NCBI GenBank assembly: GCA_019136515.1 | Contig: JAGVUB010000183.1 | Coordinates: 88,068 to 152,067, forward strand | Source: Verrucomicrobiota bacterium | GTDB taxonomy: Bacteria > Verrucomicrobiota > Verrucomicrobiia > Opitutales > Opitutaceae | Direction of reading: 5' to 3' | Length of the DNA: 64,000 bases | Part shown: positions 34,505 to 44,759 of the stretch, in pieces | Layout of the letters: the number at the start of each line of letters is the position of its first letter | How positions within the stretch are numbered: the stretch's first letter is position 1 | The notes under the pieces: generated by a model | Told to the model about the DNA's origin: nothing | Database searches by the model: none | Seen by the model: the letters and a program-made list of their open reading frames with translations, nothing else | Position numbers and translations under genes: made by a program

Positions 34505-37500
34505 ATGAGCCGCCCGCAAACCGCCGCCTACTGCATCGACCATCCGACCTCCTGGTGCCCCGATCGGCCCGATCAGGAAATCGTCGGCTGGATCTACGCC
34601 GGCCCCGGCCACGAGTGCCGCGACCTCCGTGTGCTCGTCGACGGTGTCGTCTTCCACGGCATCTACGGGCTCGAACGCCTCGATGTGCAACAGGCCTTCC
34701 CGGACGATCCCACCGCGCGCTGCACCGGCTTCCTCGTCCGCACCCGCCTCTGGCACGGCGCCCGCACCCTCGCCTTCGAGTTCCTCGACGAGCACAACCG
34801 CTGGCAAGCCCTCGCCACCCGCGACCTCGACACTTCCCGCCTGCACGGCGTCGCCCGGCCCCGCCCGATGCTGCGCGCCGCCCTCGTCGCCGACTCGCTG
34901 CGCCACCTCTACCGCCACCATCACCGCGAGAGCTGGGCGCAGATCCGCCGCGCCGCCGACGCCATCGTCGCCGAGATCACCTCCTTCAATACCAACATCG
35001 CCGCCGAGGGCCCCTTCCGCGGCTACCTGGAGAACCCGGGCTACTGGATCAACGCCCGCTACGACAAGTTCCGCGTCACCGGCTGGACCTTCGCCACCGG
35101 TCACACGATCGCCAAGCTCTCCGCCATCACCGGCGGCATCAGCGAGAACCGCCTGGTCTTCGGCAAGGAGCGGCCCGATGTCGCCGCCCACTTCCCCGCC
35201 GAGCCCCAGTCCGGCACCAGCGCGTTCTACGGCCTGGTCGACCTCAAGACCGACATCCCCAGCCCCGCCTGCCTCCGCATCTTCGCGACCATGGCCGACG
35301 GCACCAAGAAGCTCGCCTTCGCCCGCCGCCTCCACCTCGACAAACACGACGAGCACTCCGGCCCCGTGCCCGTCTTCAACCGCACCGCCTTCGCCCTCTG
35401 CGCCCTCGCGTTTTTCCGCTCCGCGCTCCTGCGCCGCATCGACGTCGACAGCTGGGCCGACTGCTGGCGCGACACCCGTCTGCTGCAACGCCAACTCGGT
35501 GACACGCTCGGCCGCGCCACCCCCGCCGCCCTCCCGGCCGCGGTCGTGCGCCGCAGCCAGCAGGATCCCTACTCGCGCTGGGCCTGGCACAACCGCCCGA
35601 CCCCGCGCCTGCTCGCCGCGCTCGCCCTCGACGCCAACACCGCCGTCGCCGCCGGCGGCCCCCTGATCAGCGTCGTCGTCCCCGCCTACAACACCCCCGA
35701 GCGCTACCTGCGCGAACTGCTCGACTGCCTGCGCGCCCAGCTCTACCCGCGCTGGGAACTCTGCATCGCCGACGACGCCTCCCCGCAGCCCCACGTCCGC
35801 CGCCTCCTCGAGGCCGCCGCCCAGGCCGACCCGCGTATCCGTCCCGTTTTCCGCGCGGCGAACGGCCACATTTCCCGCGCCACCAACTCCGCCCTCGAGA
35901 TCGCCACCGGCGAATTCGTCGCCCTCCTCGACCACGACGATCTCCTGCCGCCCGACGCCCTCCTCCATGTCGCCGAGGCCGTCCTCGCGCACCCGACCGC
36001 CGGATACCTCTACACCGACGAGGACAAGATCGACGACTCCGGCCACCGCTACGACCCCCAGTTCAAGGGCGACTGGAGCCCCGAGATGGCGATCACCCAC
36101 AACTACACGCACCATCTCTCCGTCATCCGCCGCAGCGTCGTCGCCGCGGTCGGCGGCCTCCGCCCCGAGTTCAACGGCGCCCAGGACATCGACCTCTTTC
36201 TCCGCTGCTTCGAACGCATCCCGGACGCCGACATCGTCCACGTCCCCTTCGTCTGCTACCACTGGCGCGCCCACGCCGAGAGCACCGCCACCCGCGGCGA
36301 CCAGAAGGGCTACCTCTTCGACGCCGCCCGCCGCGCCATCGCCGAGGCCTGCCAGCGCCGCGGCCTGCGCGCCGAGCCGTTCCTGCCCGAGTGGGCCACC
36401 CGCTACGCCTGCTGCCTGCATCAGCTCCGCTGGGACCCCGCCATCCTCCGCGAGAACCCGGTCACCATCGTCATCCCGACAAAGAACCGCGGCGACCTCC
36501 TCGCACGCTGCCTCGACTCGCTCGCCCGCACCACCCCGCGCGAGAGCGTGAAGGTGATCGTGGTCAACGACGGCTCCGACGACCCCGCCACGCTCGACCT
36601 GCTCCGCGCGCTCCCCTCGCGCGCCGATCTGCGCTGCACCGTGCTCGACCTCCCGGCCGACCCGGCAGGCTTCAATTATTCGCGCCTGGTCAACCTCGGC
36701 TCCGCGCAGGCCGACACCCCCCTGCTGCTCCATCTCAACAACGACGTCGAAGCCCTCGCGCCCGGCTGGCTCGAGGAGCTCGCCGGCTGGCTGAGCATCG
36801 CCGGCGTCGGCGTCGTCGGCGCCCAGCTGCTCTATCCCGACGAGACGATCAACCACGCCGGTATCAGCTTCAGCCGCACCGACGGCCTGCCCCACGTCCT
36901 CTTCGAACGCACCCAGCCCGAGGAACTCGGCTACCTCTTCCTGCCCCACGCCGCCCGCAACGTCGCCGCCGTCACCGGCGCCTGCCTGCTCACCCGCACC
37001 GCCGACTACCGCACCCTCGCCGGCTTCGACGAGCAGTCCTTCCGGGTCGCCTACAACGACATCGACTACTGCCTGCGCGCCGCCGCCCGCGGCCTGCGCA
37101 CCGTGTACACCCCGCAGGCCGTCCTGCGCCACGTGGGCAGCGCCAGCCGCGGCAACAGCTACACCGAACGCGAGCACGTCGCCTTCGTCGCCGCCCACGG
37201 GCGCCGCCGCGACCCGTACCTGGCCGAAGCGCTCGACTTCCCCCCCGCCGCCCTCGCGCTCAACCCCTACCACCACCGCCCCTCCGCCCGCCCGCGCCCG
37301 TTCCGCGCGACCGTCGTCACGCACAACCTCAAGTTCGAGGGCGCCCCGATCTTCATCTTCGAGCTCGCCCGCTACCTCGCGGCCCAGCCCGGCGTCTCCA
37401 TCCGCGTCGTCTCCCCCGAGGACGGCCCCCTGCGCGCCCGCTTCGAACAGGCCGGGCTCCCCGTGCAGCTCGTCGACGCCGCCCCGGTCTTCGCCGCCGC

Positions 37501-38470
37501 CACCCCGGCCGCCCAGTCCGCCGCCCTCGCCACCCTCGCGCAGGACCCCGCCTGGGCCGACACCGACCTGTTCATCTGCAACACCATGGTGACCTTCTGG
37601 GCCGTGCAGGTCGCCCGCCGGCTCGACCGCCCCTCGGTGCTCTATATCCACGAAAGCATGGCCGTGCGGAAGTTCTTCTCGGTCCTGCTCCCGGCCGCGA
37701 CGCTCGACGCACCCGCGGCGGCGATCCGCGAGGCCACCCGCGTCGTCTTCACCGCCGAGGCCACCCGGAAGGTGTTCGAGGATCTCGACGCCGACGACAA
37801 CTTCCGCTCCCTCAAGAGCTGGGTCGACATCGACCGCATCGAGGCCTTCTGCGCCGCCAGCGACAAGCGCGCCCTGCGCCGCAAGCACGGCCTCCCCGAG
37901 GACGCCGTGCTCCTGGTCAACATCGGCTCGGTTTGCGAGCGCAAGGGCCAGCATGTCTTCGTCCGCGCGATCGACCTGCTCAACAAGACGCTCGCCACCC
38001 GCTTCCCCGGCCGGCCCCCCATCGAGTTCGTCATCGTCGGCGGCCGCCCCGGCCTCTACATGGAGTCGCTGCTGCAGGACATCGAGCTGCTCGGCCTGAC
38101 CAACCTCCATGTCGTTTCCGAAACCCCCGACATCTACGACTTCTACCGCCTGGCCGACGTGCTCGTCTGCACCAGCTTCGAGGAGTCCTTCCCGCGGGTT
38201 CTGCTCGAGGCCATGGTCTTCCGTCTCCCGATCGTGAGCACGAACGTCAACGGCATCCCCGAGATGCTCGTCGACAACGACGAGGCGCTGCTCGTGCCCG
38301 CCGGCGACACGTTCAAGCTCGTCGCCGCCCTCGAGCGCACGCTCGACGACCTCTTCGCCGGCCGCACCAGCCGCACCGCGCTGGCCTACGCCCACGCCGC
38401 GCGCCACTTCCACCACGCCCGCGCCCTGCCGCGCCACCTCGAGCTCTGCCGCGAGGCGCTGCTCTCCTGA
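34505..38470 (+). CDS. Giant multidomain glycosyltransferase (beta-sandwich, GT2, GT2, GT4)
   Basis: 1,321 aa. Residues 20-110 form a beta-sandwich (IVGWIYAGPGHECRDLRVLV...GF), and a second lies near 190-280 (VTGWTFATG). The first GT2 domain starts near 388 (ISVVVPAYNTPERYLRELLD), with its nucleotide Asp in IADDAS and the metal motif LDHDDLLPPDA near 476. The second GT2 starts near 653 (VTIVIPTKNRGDLLARCLDS), with LHLNNDVEALAPGWLEE. The last 390 residues are a GT4 domain (VVTHNLKFEGAPIFIFELAR; ERKGQHVFVRAI; TSFEESFPRVLLEAM). Three sugar transfers by one polypeptide are possible. A close paralogue follows 13 nt downstream. Confidence 0.9.
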   Translation: MSRPQTAAYCIDHPTSWCPDRPDQEIVGWIYAGPGHECRDLRVLVDGVVFHGIYGLERLDVQQAFPDDPTARCTGFLVRTRLWHGARTLAFEFLDEHNRWQALATRDLDTSRLHGVARPRPMLRAALVADSLRHLYRHHHRESWAQIRRAADAIVAEITSFNTNIAAEGPFRGYLENPGYWINARYDKFRVTGWTFATGHTIAKLSAITGGISENRLVFGKERPDVAAHFPAEPQSGTSAFYGLVDLKTDIPSPACLRIFATMADGTKKLAFARRLHLDKHDEHSGPVPVFNRTAFALCALAFFRSALLRRIDVDSWADCWRDTRLLQRQLGDTLGRATPAALPAAVVRRSQQDPYSRWAWHNRPTPRLLAALALDANTAVAAGGPLISVVVPAYNTPERYLRELLDCLRAQLYPRWELCIADDASPQPHVRRLLEAAAQADPRIRPVFRAANGHISRATNSALEIATGEFVALLDHDDLLPPDALLHVAEAVLAHPTAGYLYTDEDKIDDSGHRYDPQFKGDWSPEMAITHNYTHHLSVIRRSVVAAVGGLRPEFNGAQDIDLFLRCFERIPDADIVHVPFVCYHWRAHAESTATRGDQKGYLFDAARRAIAEACQRRGLRAEPFLPEWATRYACCLHQLRWDPAILRENPVTIVIPTKNRGDLLARCLDSLARTTPRESVKVIVVNDGSDDPATLDLLRALPSRADLRCTVLDLPADPAGFNYSRLVNLGSAQADTPLLLHLNNDVEALAPGWLEELAGWLSIAGVGVVGAQLLYPDETINHAGISFSRTDGLPHVLFERTQPEELGYLFLPHAARNVAAVTGACLLTRTADYRTLAGFDEQSFRVAYNDIDYCLRAAARGLRTVYTPQAVLRHVGSASRGNSYTEREHVAFVAAHGRRRDPYLAEALDFPPAALALNPYHHRPSARPRPFRATVVTHNLKFEGAPIFIFELARYLAAQPGVSIRVVSPEDGPLRARFEQAGLPVQLVDAAPVFAAATPAAQSAALATLAQDPAWADTDLFICNTMVTFWAVQVARRLDRPSVLYIHESMAVRKFFSVLLPAATLDAPAAAIREATRVVFTAEATRKVFEDLDADDNFRSLKSWVDIDRIEAFCAASDKRALRRKHGLPEDAVLLVNIGSVCERKGQHVFVRAIDLLNKTLATRFPGRPPIEFVIVGGRPGLYMESLLQDIELLGLTNLHVVSETPDIYDFYRLADVLVCTSFEESFPRVLLEAMVFRLPIVSTNVNGIPEMLVDNDEALLVPAGDTFKLVAALERTLDDLFAGRTSRTALAYAHAARHFHHARALPRHLELCREALLS

Positions 38471-38483
38471 CCCGGCCGCCCCG

Positions 38484-41400
38484 ATGAACGAGAACGACGC
38501 CTACCTCTTCGAGGTCGAAGCCCCCGCCTCCTGGGATCTCCCCGCCGAACCGTTCTGGGTCTCCGGCTGGTTCCTCTCGAAGACCGGCGCCCTCTTCCGC
38601 GACCTGCGCCTGCGCCTCGACGACCGCCTGCTCTCCGGCCTCTACGGCCTACCCCGCCCGGAGATCGAGCAGCGCCACCGCGGCCATGCCGGGTATCCAC
38701 ACGCCGGTTTCGCCTTTCTCGTCGCCCCGCACCGCGGCGCCCGCCTGCTCCGGCTCGAGATCCTCGACCACGGCGGCAACTGGGTGGAGCTGTGGCGCAC
38801 CCCCGTCACCGCCCGCCGCGGCGCCCACCGCCCGCGCCCCCGGCTCGACACCGCCCAGCTCCCCGACCTCGTCGCCGCCCTGCTCAAGCAGCGCCGCCGC
38901 GACCCCGCCGCCGACCGCGCCGCGCTCGCCCGCGGCCTCGTCGCCGAGGCCGCCACCGAGCCGCTCAACGTCCTGCCCTCGCCCCCGTTCTGGGGCGCGC
39001 TCGAGGAGCCCACCACCGTCGGCAACTCCCAGTTCGGCAAGCTCCCCGTCACCGGTTGGCTGATCCACGCCGAGAAGCGGATCGTGCGCCTCTGGGCCAG
39101 CGCCGACCCCACCGTGGCCAACGGTCTCCACTACGGCGACCCGCGCGAAGACGCCGCCCGCCGCTTCCCCGACCACCCGCAGGCCGCCCGCTCCCGCTTC
39201 TTCGGCCTCGTCGACCTCGCCGAGGCGCAGCCCGACCCCGCCTTCCTCAACATCTTCGCCGAGCTCGACGACGGCAGCTCGCACCTCGTCTTTCACCAGC
39301 GGTTCCGCCAGGCCAGTTGCCTGCGCAAGGAGCAGCCCCTGCCCGCCTACGATCGCGGTGTTTTTCTGGAGACAGTGGGCGAGCTGCGCCGGGCCGCCCG
39401 CGAGCTCCGGATCGAGACCGGCCCCTGGCGTCCGTTGCTGCGGCACCTCCGCGCCGCCGCCGCCCACTACCGCCGCGAGGCCCCGCTCCACGCCGAGGCG
39501 ACCGCGACCGTCCCCGCCGACGCCTACGCCGAATGGACCGCCCAGCACCGCCTCACCGGCGCACTGCAGCACCGGCTCGCCGCGGCGGCCGCCGCGCTCG
39601 CCCCCGCCGGGCCGCTCCTGACGCTCGTCGCCGATCTCCGCGACACCGCGCCCGGCGAGTTGCGCGAGCTCGTCGCCTCGCTCCAGGCGCAGGTGTATCC
39701 TCACTGGGAACTCGCGCTCGCCCTGCCGCCCGCCGGCCCGCTGGCCGGCCTCGCCCGCCAGTTGGCCGCCGCCGAACCGCGCCTGCGCGTGGTCGGGCCG
39801 CTGCCCGAGGGGATCGTCGCGACCCTCAACCGCGCCGTCCACGATTCCACCGCCCGCCACTTCGCCCTCGTCCCCGGGCATGCCCGCTTCGCGCCGGAGG
39901 CGTTGCTCGTCGCCGCCGAGGCCCTCGCCGCCGCACCCGACCTCGCGCTGCTCTACACCGACGAGGACCGCATGGAGGACGACGGCCGCCGCCACTCGCC
40001 CACGCTGCGCGCCGCCTGGAGTCCCGCGCTCGGCGTCTCCGGTCTGCTGCCGGGCGGCCTCGCCTTTTTCGCCCGCGAACGGTTCCTCCAGCTCGGCTCC
40101 TTCCGCCCGGAGTTCGACCTCGTGCCCGCCTACGACCTCCTGCTCCGACTGGGCGACCACCTCGCGCCGGCTGCCGTCCGGCATCTGCCCGTCGTGGCCT
40201 TCCATGCCCGCGCCTCCCGCCCGCGGGAGATCGCGCCCGCCTCACCCGTCGTCGAGCAGTCGCGCCAGGCCCTCGACCAGACCCTGCGCCGGCGGCGCTG
40301 GCCCGCCGCGGCATTCCTCCCCGAGCACGCCCACCACCACCGCCGCTGCTTCGTCCAGCCGCGCTGGAGCGGCGAGGTGCTCGCCCGGTTGCCGGTCACC
40401 GTGGTGATCCCCACCCGCGATCGTCTCCATCTTTTGGAGGAATGTGTCGAGCTGCTCGGCTCGACCGTCGACTGGCGCCACGTCCACCTGATCATCGTCG
40501 ACGACAACTCCCGCGACCGCGATGCCGTCCACTACCTGGAGACGATCCAGCGGCGGCGCGACCTCCACTGCCGCGTCGTCCGGCCCGCCGACCCCCGCGC
40601 GCCCTTCAACTACTCGGCCCTCGTCAATCTCGCCCTTCCGCTGGTCGAGACCCCGCTCATCCTCCACCTCAACAACGACGTCAACGCCCTCGCCCCCGGC
40701 TGGCTCGAGGACATGGTCGGCTGGATGACGCTGCCCGAGGTCGGCGTCGTCGGCGCGAAGCTCATCTACCCCGACCGCAGCCTCAACCACACCGGCATCG
40801 TCGTCGGGCCCCATGGCGGGCTCGCCGACACGCCGTACGCCCGTCGCCAGGAAGCGGAGCTGCCCGATCCCGACTGGCACGCGGTGGCCCGTGATGTCTC
40901 CGCGGTGACGGGCGCCTGCCTCCTCACCCGCACCGACCTCTACCGCCGGCTCGGCGGCTTCGAGGAGCAGGCGTTCGGCGTGGCCTACAACGACGTCGAC
41001 TACTGCCTGCGTGCCGCCGCCGCCGGCTTCCGGACCGTCTACGCCCCGCAGGCCAAGCTCATGCACTGGGGCAGCGCGACCCGCGGCGTCACCTTCGACG
41101 AGGCCGAGCATCTCGCCTTCCTCCGCCAGCATCGCCGTCCCGATCCCTTCCTCAGCCCGGCGCTCGAGCTCTCGCCAGCCGGCGCACTCGTGCCCCGCGC
41201 CGCCTACCAGCCCCACGCCGCCCGCGCTGGCGCGCTGCGCGTGCTGCTGCTCACCCACAATCTCAACCTCGAGGGCGCGCCGCTGTTCCTGCTCGAGTAC
41301 GCCACCCACCTCGTCCGCGACGCCGGCTTCACCATCCAGGTGCTCTCCTGCGAGGACGGCCCGTTGCACGAGAACTACCGTGCGCTCGGCGCCACCATCT

Positions 41401-42401
41401 CGTTCGTCGACCGCCACCGCATCTTTTCCGCCACCACGCCGGACGAGTTCCGCGATCGCGTGGGCGAGGTGGCCGGCGATCTCGACTTCGACACGATCGA
41501 CCTGGTCGTCTGCAACACGCTGGTCGGCTTCTGGGGCGTGCATCTGGCCCGGCTCTCCGGCCGGCCCTCGCTGCTCTATATCCACGAGAGCACTTCGGTC
41601 TTCCGCTTCTTCGAGAAGGCCCTGCCCTTGGGTCAGCACCGCCTCGTCGAGGAGGCGCTCGCCACCGCCACCCGCACCGTTTTCCTCTGCGAGGCCACGC
41701 GCCGCTACTACGCCGACCAGCAGGGCGACCACAACCACCGCATCCTCCCGGGCTGGATCGATGTCGCCGCCATCCGGCGTTTCCGCGCCACGCACGACCG
41801 CGCCGCGCTCCGCCGCAAATACGGCTTCGACGACGACGATGTGGTCATCGCCAACATCGGCACGGTCTGCGAGCGCAAGGGCCAGCACACCTTCATCCGC
41901 GCCGTCGACACCTTCCGCCACCTGCCCGACGGCGGGCGCCGCCACCGCTTCGTCCTCGTCGGTGGCCGGGCGGGGATCTATCTCGACCTGCTCCGCACCG
42001 ACCTCGCCCGGCTCGGCCTCGAATCACTTGTCGAGATCGTGCCGGAGACCCGCGACGTGTACGACTTCTTCGTCCTGGCCGACCTCTTCGTGTGTTCGAG
42101 CTTCGAGGAGTCGTTCCCGCGTGTCGTGCTCGAGGCGATGGCCTTCGGCACCCCGATCGTCACCACCGATGTGCATGGCATCCCCGAGATGGTGAAGAAC
42201 CGCGCCGAGGCCTGGCTCGTGCCGCCGGGCGACTCCACCGCGATGGCCCGCGCCATGCGCACCTGCCTCGACAAGGAGCTCAGCGGCAAATCCTTCACCC
42301 CCACCGCCCTGTCCAAGGTTGTTCGCTACTACGATTGCGCGGTGATGCTCCCCCGGCACGTCGATCTCGCCCGCGAGGCCGTGCTCGCCGCCGACCAATG
42401 A
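38484..42401 (+). CDS. Giant multidomain glycosyltransferase, first GT2 domain degenerate
   Basis: 1,305 aa, the same order as its upstream paralogue: beta-sandwiches near 25-110 and 190-275, GT2 near 378, GT2 near 637 (VTVVIPTRDRLHLLEECVEL; LHLNNDVNALAPGWLED) and GT4 from about 919 (LLLTHNLNLEGAPLFLLEYA; ERKGQHTFIRAV; SSFEESFPRVVLEAM). In the first GT2 the catalytic motifs are gone: VVVPAYN is replaced by LVADLRD, IADDAS by ALPPAG, and LDHDD by VPGHA, though LLYTDEDRMEDDG survives. That domain is probably structural. Stop and next start overlap as ATGA. Confidence 0.9.
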   Translation: MNENDAYLFEVEAPASWDLPAEPFWVSGWFLSKTGALFRDLRLRLDDRLLSGLYGLPRPEIEQRHRGHAGYPHAGFAFLVAPHRGARLLRLEILDHGGNWVELWRTPVTARRGAHRPRPRLDTAQLPDLVAALLKQRRRDPAADRAALARGLVAEAATEPLNVLPSPPFWGALEEPTTVGNSQFGKLPVTGWLIHAEKRIVRLWASADPTVANGLHYGDPREDAARRFPDHPQAARSRFFGLVDLAEAQPDPAFLNIFAELDDGSSHLVFHQRFRQASCLRKEQPLPAYDRGVFLETVGELRRAARELRIETGPWRPLLRHLRAAAAHYRREAPLHAEATATVPADAYAEWTAQHRLTGALQHRLAAAAAALAPAGPLLTLVADLRDTAPGELRELVASLQAQVYPHWELALALPPAGPLAGLARQLAAAEPRLRVVGPLPEGIVATLNRAVHDSTARHFALVPGHARFAPEALLVAAEALAAAPDLALLYTDEDRMEDDGRRHSPTLRAAWSPALGVSGLLPGGLAFFARERFLQLGSFRPEFDLVPAYDLLLRLGDHLAPAAVRHLPVVAFHARASRPREIAPASPVVEQSRQALDQTLRRRRWPAAAFLPEHAHHHRRCFVQPRWSGEVLARLPVTVVIPTRDRLHLLEECVELLGSTVDWRHVHLIIVDDNSRDRDAVHYLETIQRRRDLHCRVVRPADPRAPFNYSALVNLALPLVETPLILHLNNDVNALAPGWLEDMVGWMTLPEVGVVGAKLIYPDRSLNHTGIVVGPHGGLADTPYARRQEAELPDPDWHAVARDVSAVTGACLLTRTDLYRRLGGFEEQAFGVAYNDVDYCLRAAAAGFRTVYAPQAKLMHWGSATRGVTFDEAEHLAFLRQHRRPDPFLSPALELSPAGALVPRAAYQPHAARAGALRVLLLTHNLNLEGAPLFLLEYATHLVRDAGFTIQVLSCEDGPLHENYRALGATISFVDRHRIFSATTPDEFRDRVGEVAGDLDFDTIDLVVCNTLVGFWGVHLARLSGRPSLLYIHESTSVFRFFEKALPLGQHRLVEEALATATRTVFLCEATRRYYADQQGDHNHRILPGWIDVAAIRRFRATHDRAALRRKYGFDDDDVVIANIGTVCERKGQHTFIRAVDTFRHLPDGGRRHRFVLVGGRAGIYLDLLRTDLARLGLESLVEIVPETRDVYDFFVLADLFVCSSFEESFPRVVLEAMAFGTPIVTTDVHGIPEMVKNRAEAWLVPPGDSTAMARAMRTCLDKELSGKSFTPTALSKVVRYYDCAVMLPRHVDLAREAVLAADQ

Positions 42402-44758
42402 CCGCCCCCACCGCCTCTTCCCCCTCCTCCGTATGGCCGCGCTGGCTCGGTCCCGTCGGCCTCGTGCTGGTGCTCTGGCTGAGCACGATCCACCTACCCT
42501 CGCCGACCTCCGCCGGCCTCGACCGCTCCTGGCAGATGGTGCTCAACCACGCCGCCGACCAAGGCTGGCAGCACGGCCAAGACATCGTCTTCACCTACGG
42601 CCCCGCCGGCTACCTCTTCGCGACCACCTACACCGGCCACGGCTTGGCGCAGGTGTTCCTCGGGCAGGCCGTCCTGGGTCTCGTGATGGCCCTGGGGTTT
42701 GCGCTCTTCGCCCGCGGGCTGCGCGGTTGGCGTCCGGCCGCCTTCATCGCCTACCTCCTGCTCTTCGGCTCCAGCTATCCGGATGCACTCCACATCCTCT
42801 TCATCGCGGTGCTCGGCGTGTTGACCCTGCACCCCGACCGCCGGGGCCCACCCTGGCGAGTCCTGACCGGAGGCGCCCTCGCCTTCCTCAGCCTCGTGAA
42901 GTTCACGAATTTCGCGCTGTGCGCCGTGGTCCTGGCGGTCCAGCTCGCGGCCGCGCTCGTGCAGCGCGACCGCCGCGGGGCGCTCTGGCTGGCCGGCACG
43001 TTCGCGGCTGCGCTGGCCCTCGGCTGGCTGGCCTTCGGGCAGTCGCTGGCCAACCTGCCGGCGTTTCTTCACTACGGCGCCGAGATCAGCAGCGGTTACG
43101 TGGCCGCCATGGGCATCGAGGAGGCGCCGGTCATGTTCTGGCTCGGGTTCGCGAGCGCCGGGCTCGCGGGCGTCGCGCTTCTTCTCCACCTCGCCACCAG
43201 CGCCGACCGGAGCCGCAGCCTCCCGGCCGCGGTCATCGTCGCCGCGGTCGTCTTCCTCAACTGGAAACACGGCTTCGTCCGCGCCGACAGCCACATGCTG
43301 GCCCATTTCATCACCACCCTCTTCGTCGCAGCCGCCCTTCCGGCGCTGCTCGGCGACGACGGGCGGTGGTCCTGGGCCAAGCGCAGCGTCCTTCTGCTTT
43401 GCGCCGCCGGCAGCCTCGTCGGCATCTACCGCGTCCACCCGCCGGTCCTGGTCGAAGCGGTCGGCTACTGGAACGTCCGCGTCCGCGAGGTGATCCTCGC
43501 CGCCGCCCGCCCGGGTGAACTGCTCCACCGCCTCGAGCGCGAACGGCGCCTCGTGGCCGACGCGAACGACCTGCCCATCACCCGCCGCCTCGCCGGCCGC
43601 GAGTCGCTCGACGTGTTCGGCAACAAGCAGGCCGTCGCCCTGACCAACAATTTCAACTACCGGCCGCGGCCCGCCATCCAGAGCTACACCGCCTACACCG
43701 GCGCGCTCGCCCGCCTCGACGAGGCTTTCTACCGCTCGCCCGCCGGCCCCCGCTTCGTGCTGCAGGACTTCAGCTCCGTCGACCACCGGTATGTCGCCCT
43801 CGACGACAGCCTGGCCTACCGCTTGCTGCTCCAAAACTACGACCTCGTCCTCGAGGAGGGCGGCCTGCTGCTCTGGGAGCGCCCGGCGACGCTCGCCCCG
43901 GCCGAACCCGTGGACCCGACGCCCTTCTTCGAGACCGACTGCGCCCTCGGCGAGGAGATCGCGCTGCCCGCGCTCCCCGCCGCCGTCTGGGCCCGCATCA
44001 TCGTGCGCCCGAACCTCGCCGGCCGGGCCCGGCAGTTCCTCTACAAGCCGGCCGAACTGCGGCTGGTGCTCCAGGACGAGTCCGGCACCCGCCACGACTA
44101 CCGCTTCTTCGCCGCCGCGGGGGAGACCGGGTTCCTCCTCGCGCCCCACTTCCGCGCACCGGGCGATCTGCTCGCGTACCAGGACGGTCGCGTCCCCCCG
44201 GCGCCCACGCGGCTGCAACTGCGCACCGTCCCCGGCGGCGAGCGCTTCTACCAGGACCGCATCCACATCGTGCTCACACGCGTCGCCCCGCCCAAGCAGG
44301 CCGCGGTCGACGCCAACCGCGACCTCAAGAGCCGTTTCCGCATGAGCAACCGGCGGCCGGTCCGCGTCGAGGCCCACGCCCCGCTGCGCAGCTCGTTCAC
44401 TACCACCCACGAACTGCTCCAGCTCCACGCGCCCAGCACGATGGAGTTCGATCTCGCCGCCCAGCCCGCCCGCCGGCTCTCCGGCGCCTTCGGTCTCAGC
44501 GAGGCGGCCTTCACGGGCGACAACACCACCGACGGTGTGGAGTTCGTGATCGCCTACCGCACCGCGGCCGGCGAACACACGCTCTTCCGCCGGTGGCTCG
44601 ACCCGCTCCGCCGCGCCGAGGACCGCCCCCTCCAGTCGTTCAGCGTCGAGCTGCCGCCCCCCGAGCCCGGCGCCCGCGTGGTGCTGCGGACGCTGCCGGG
44701 CCCGGCCGACAACCTCTCCTGCGACTGGTCCTACTGGACCGACCTGCGCTTCGAGTAA
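42398..44758 (+). CDS. Multi-pass membrane protein, paralogue 1, with one TDGVEF-type module
   Basis: 786 aa, function unknown. About nine membrane helices lie in the first 360 residues. Landmarks shared with the next three proteins are GQDIVFTYGPAGYL near residue 60 and FLNWKHGFVRADSHML. A soluble outer region with two beta-type segments follows. The C-terminal module (about 671-786) reads LLQLHAPSTMEF, NTTDGVEF, RWLDPLRRAEDR, LRTLPGPADNLSCDWSYW. The helix-plus-outer-loop plan resembles GT-C enzymes, so a polyprenyl-phosphate-sugar transferase or polymerase role is possible but not shown. Confidence 0.8.
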   Translation: MTAPTASSPSSVWPRWLGPVGLVLVLWLSTIHLPSPTSAGLDRSWQMVLNHAADQGWQHGQDIVFTYGPAGYLFATTYTGHGLAQVFLGQAVLGLVMALGFALFARGLRGWRPAAFIAYLLLFGSSYPDALHILFIAVLGVLTLHPDRRGPPWRVLTGGALAFLSLVKFTNFALCAVVLAVQLAAALVQRDRRGALWLAGTFAAALALGWLAFGQSLANLPAFLHYGAEISSGYVAAMGIEEAPVMFWLGFASAGLAGVALLLHLATSADRSRSLPAAVIVAAVVFLNWKHGFVRADSHMLAHFITTLFVAAALPALLGDDGRWSWAKRSVLLLCAAGSLVGIYRVHPPVLVEAVGYWNVRVREVILAAARPGELLHRLERERRLVADANDLPITRRLAGRESLDVFGNKQAVALTNNFNYRPRPAIQSYTAYTGALARLDEAFYRSPAGPRFVLQDFSSVDHRYVALDDSLAYRLLLQNYDLVLEEGGLLLWERPATLAPAEPVDPTPFFETDCALGEEIALPALPAAVWARIIVRPNLAGRARQFLYKPAELRLVLQDESGTRHDYRFFAAAGETGFLLAPHFRAPGDLLAYQDGRVPPAPTRLQLRTVPGGERFYQDRIHIVLTRVAPPKQAAVDANRDLKSRFRMSNRRPVRVEAHAPLRSSFTTTHELLQLHAPSTMEFDLAAQPARRLSGAFGLSEAAFTGDNTTDGVEFVIAYRTAAGEHTLFRRWLDPLRRAEDRPLQSFSVELPPPEPGARVVLRTLPGPADNLSCDWSYWTDLRFE

Positions 44759-44759
44759 C

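Noticed and set aside
34361..38437. A very long minus-strand open frame opposite the first giant glycosyltransferase
   Set aside because: The plus-strand frame has continuous recognisable domains. The antisense frame is low-complexity Val/Gly/Glu-rich text, typical of reading high-G+C genes backward.
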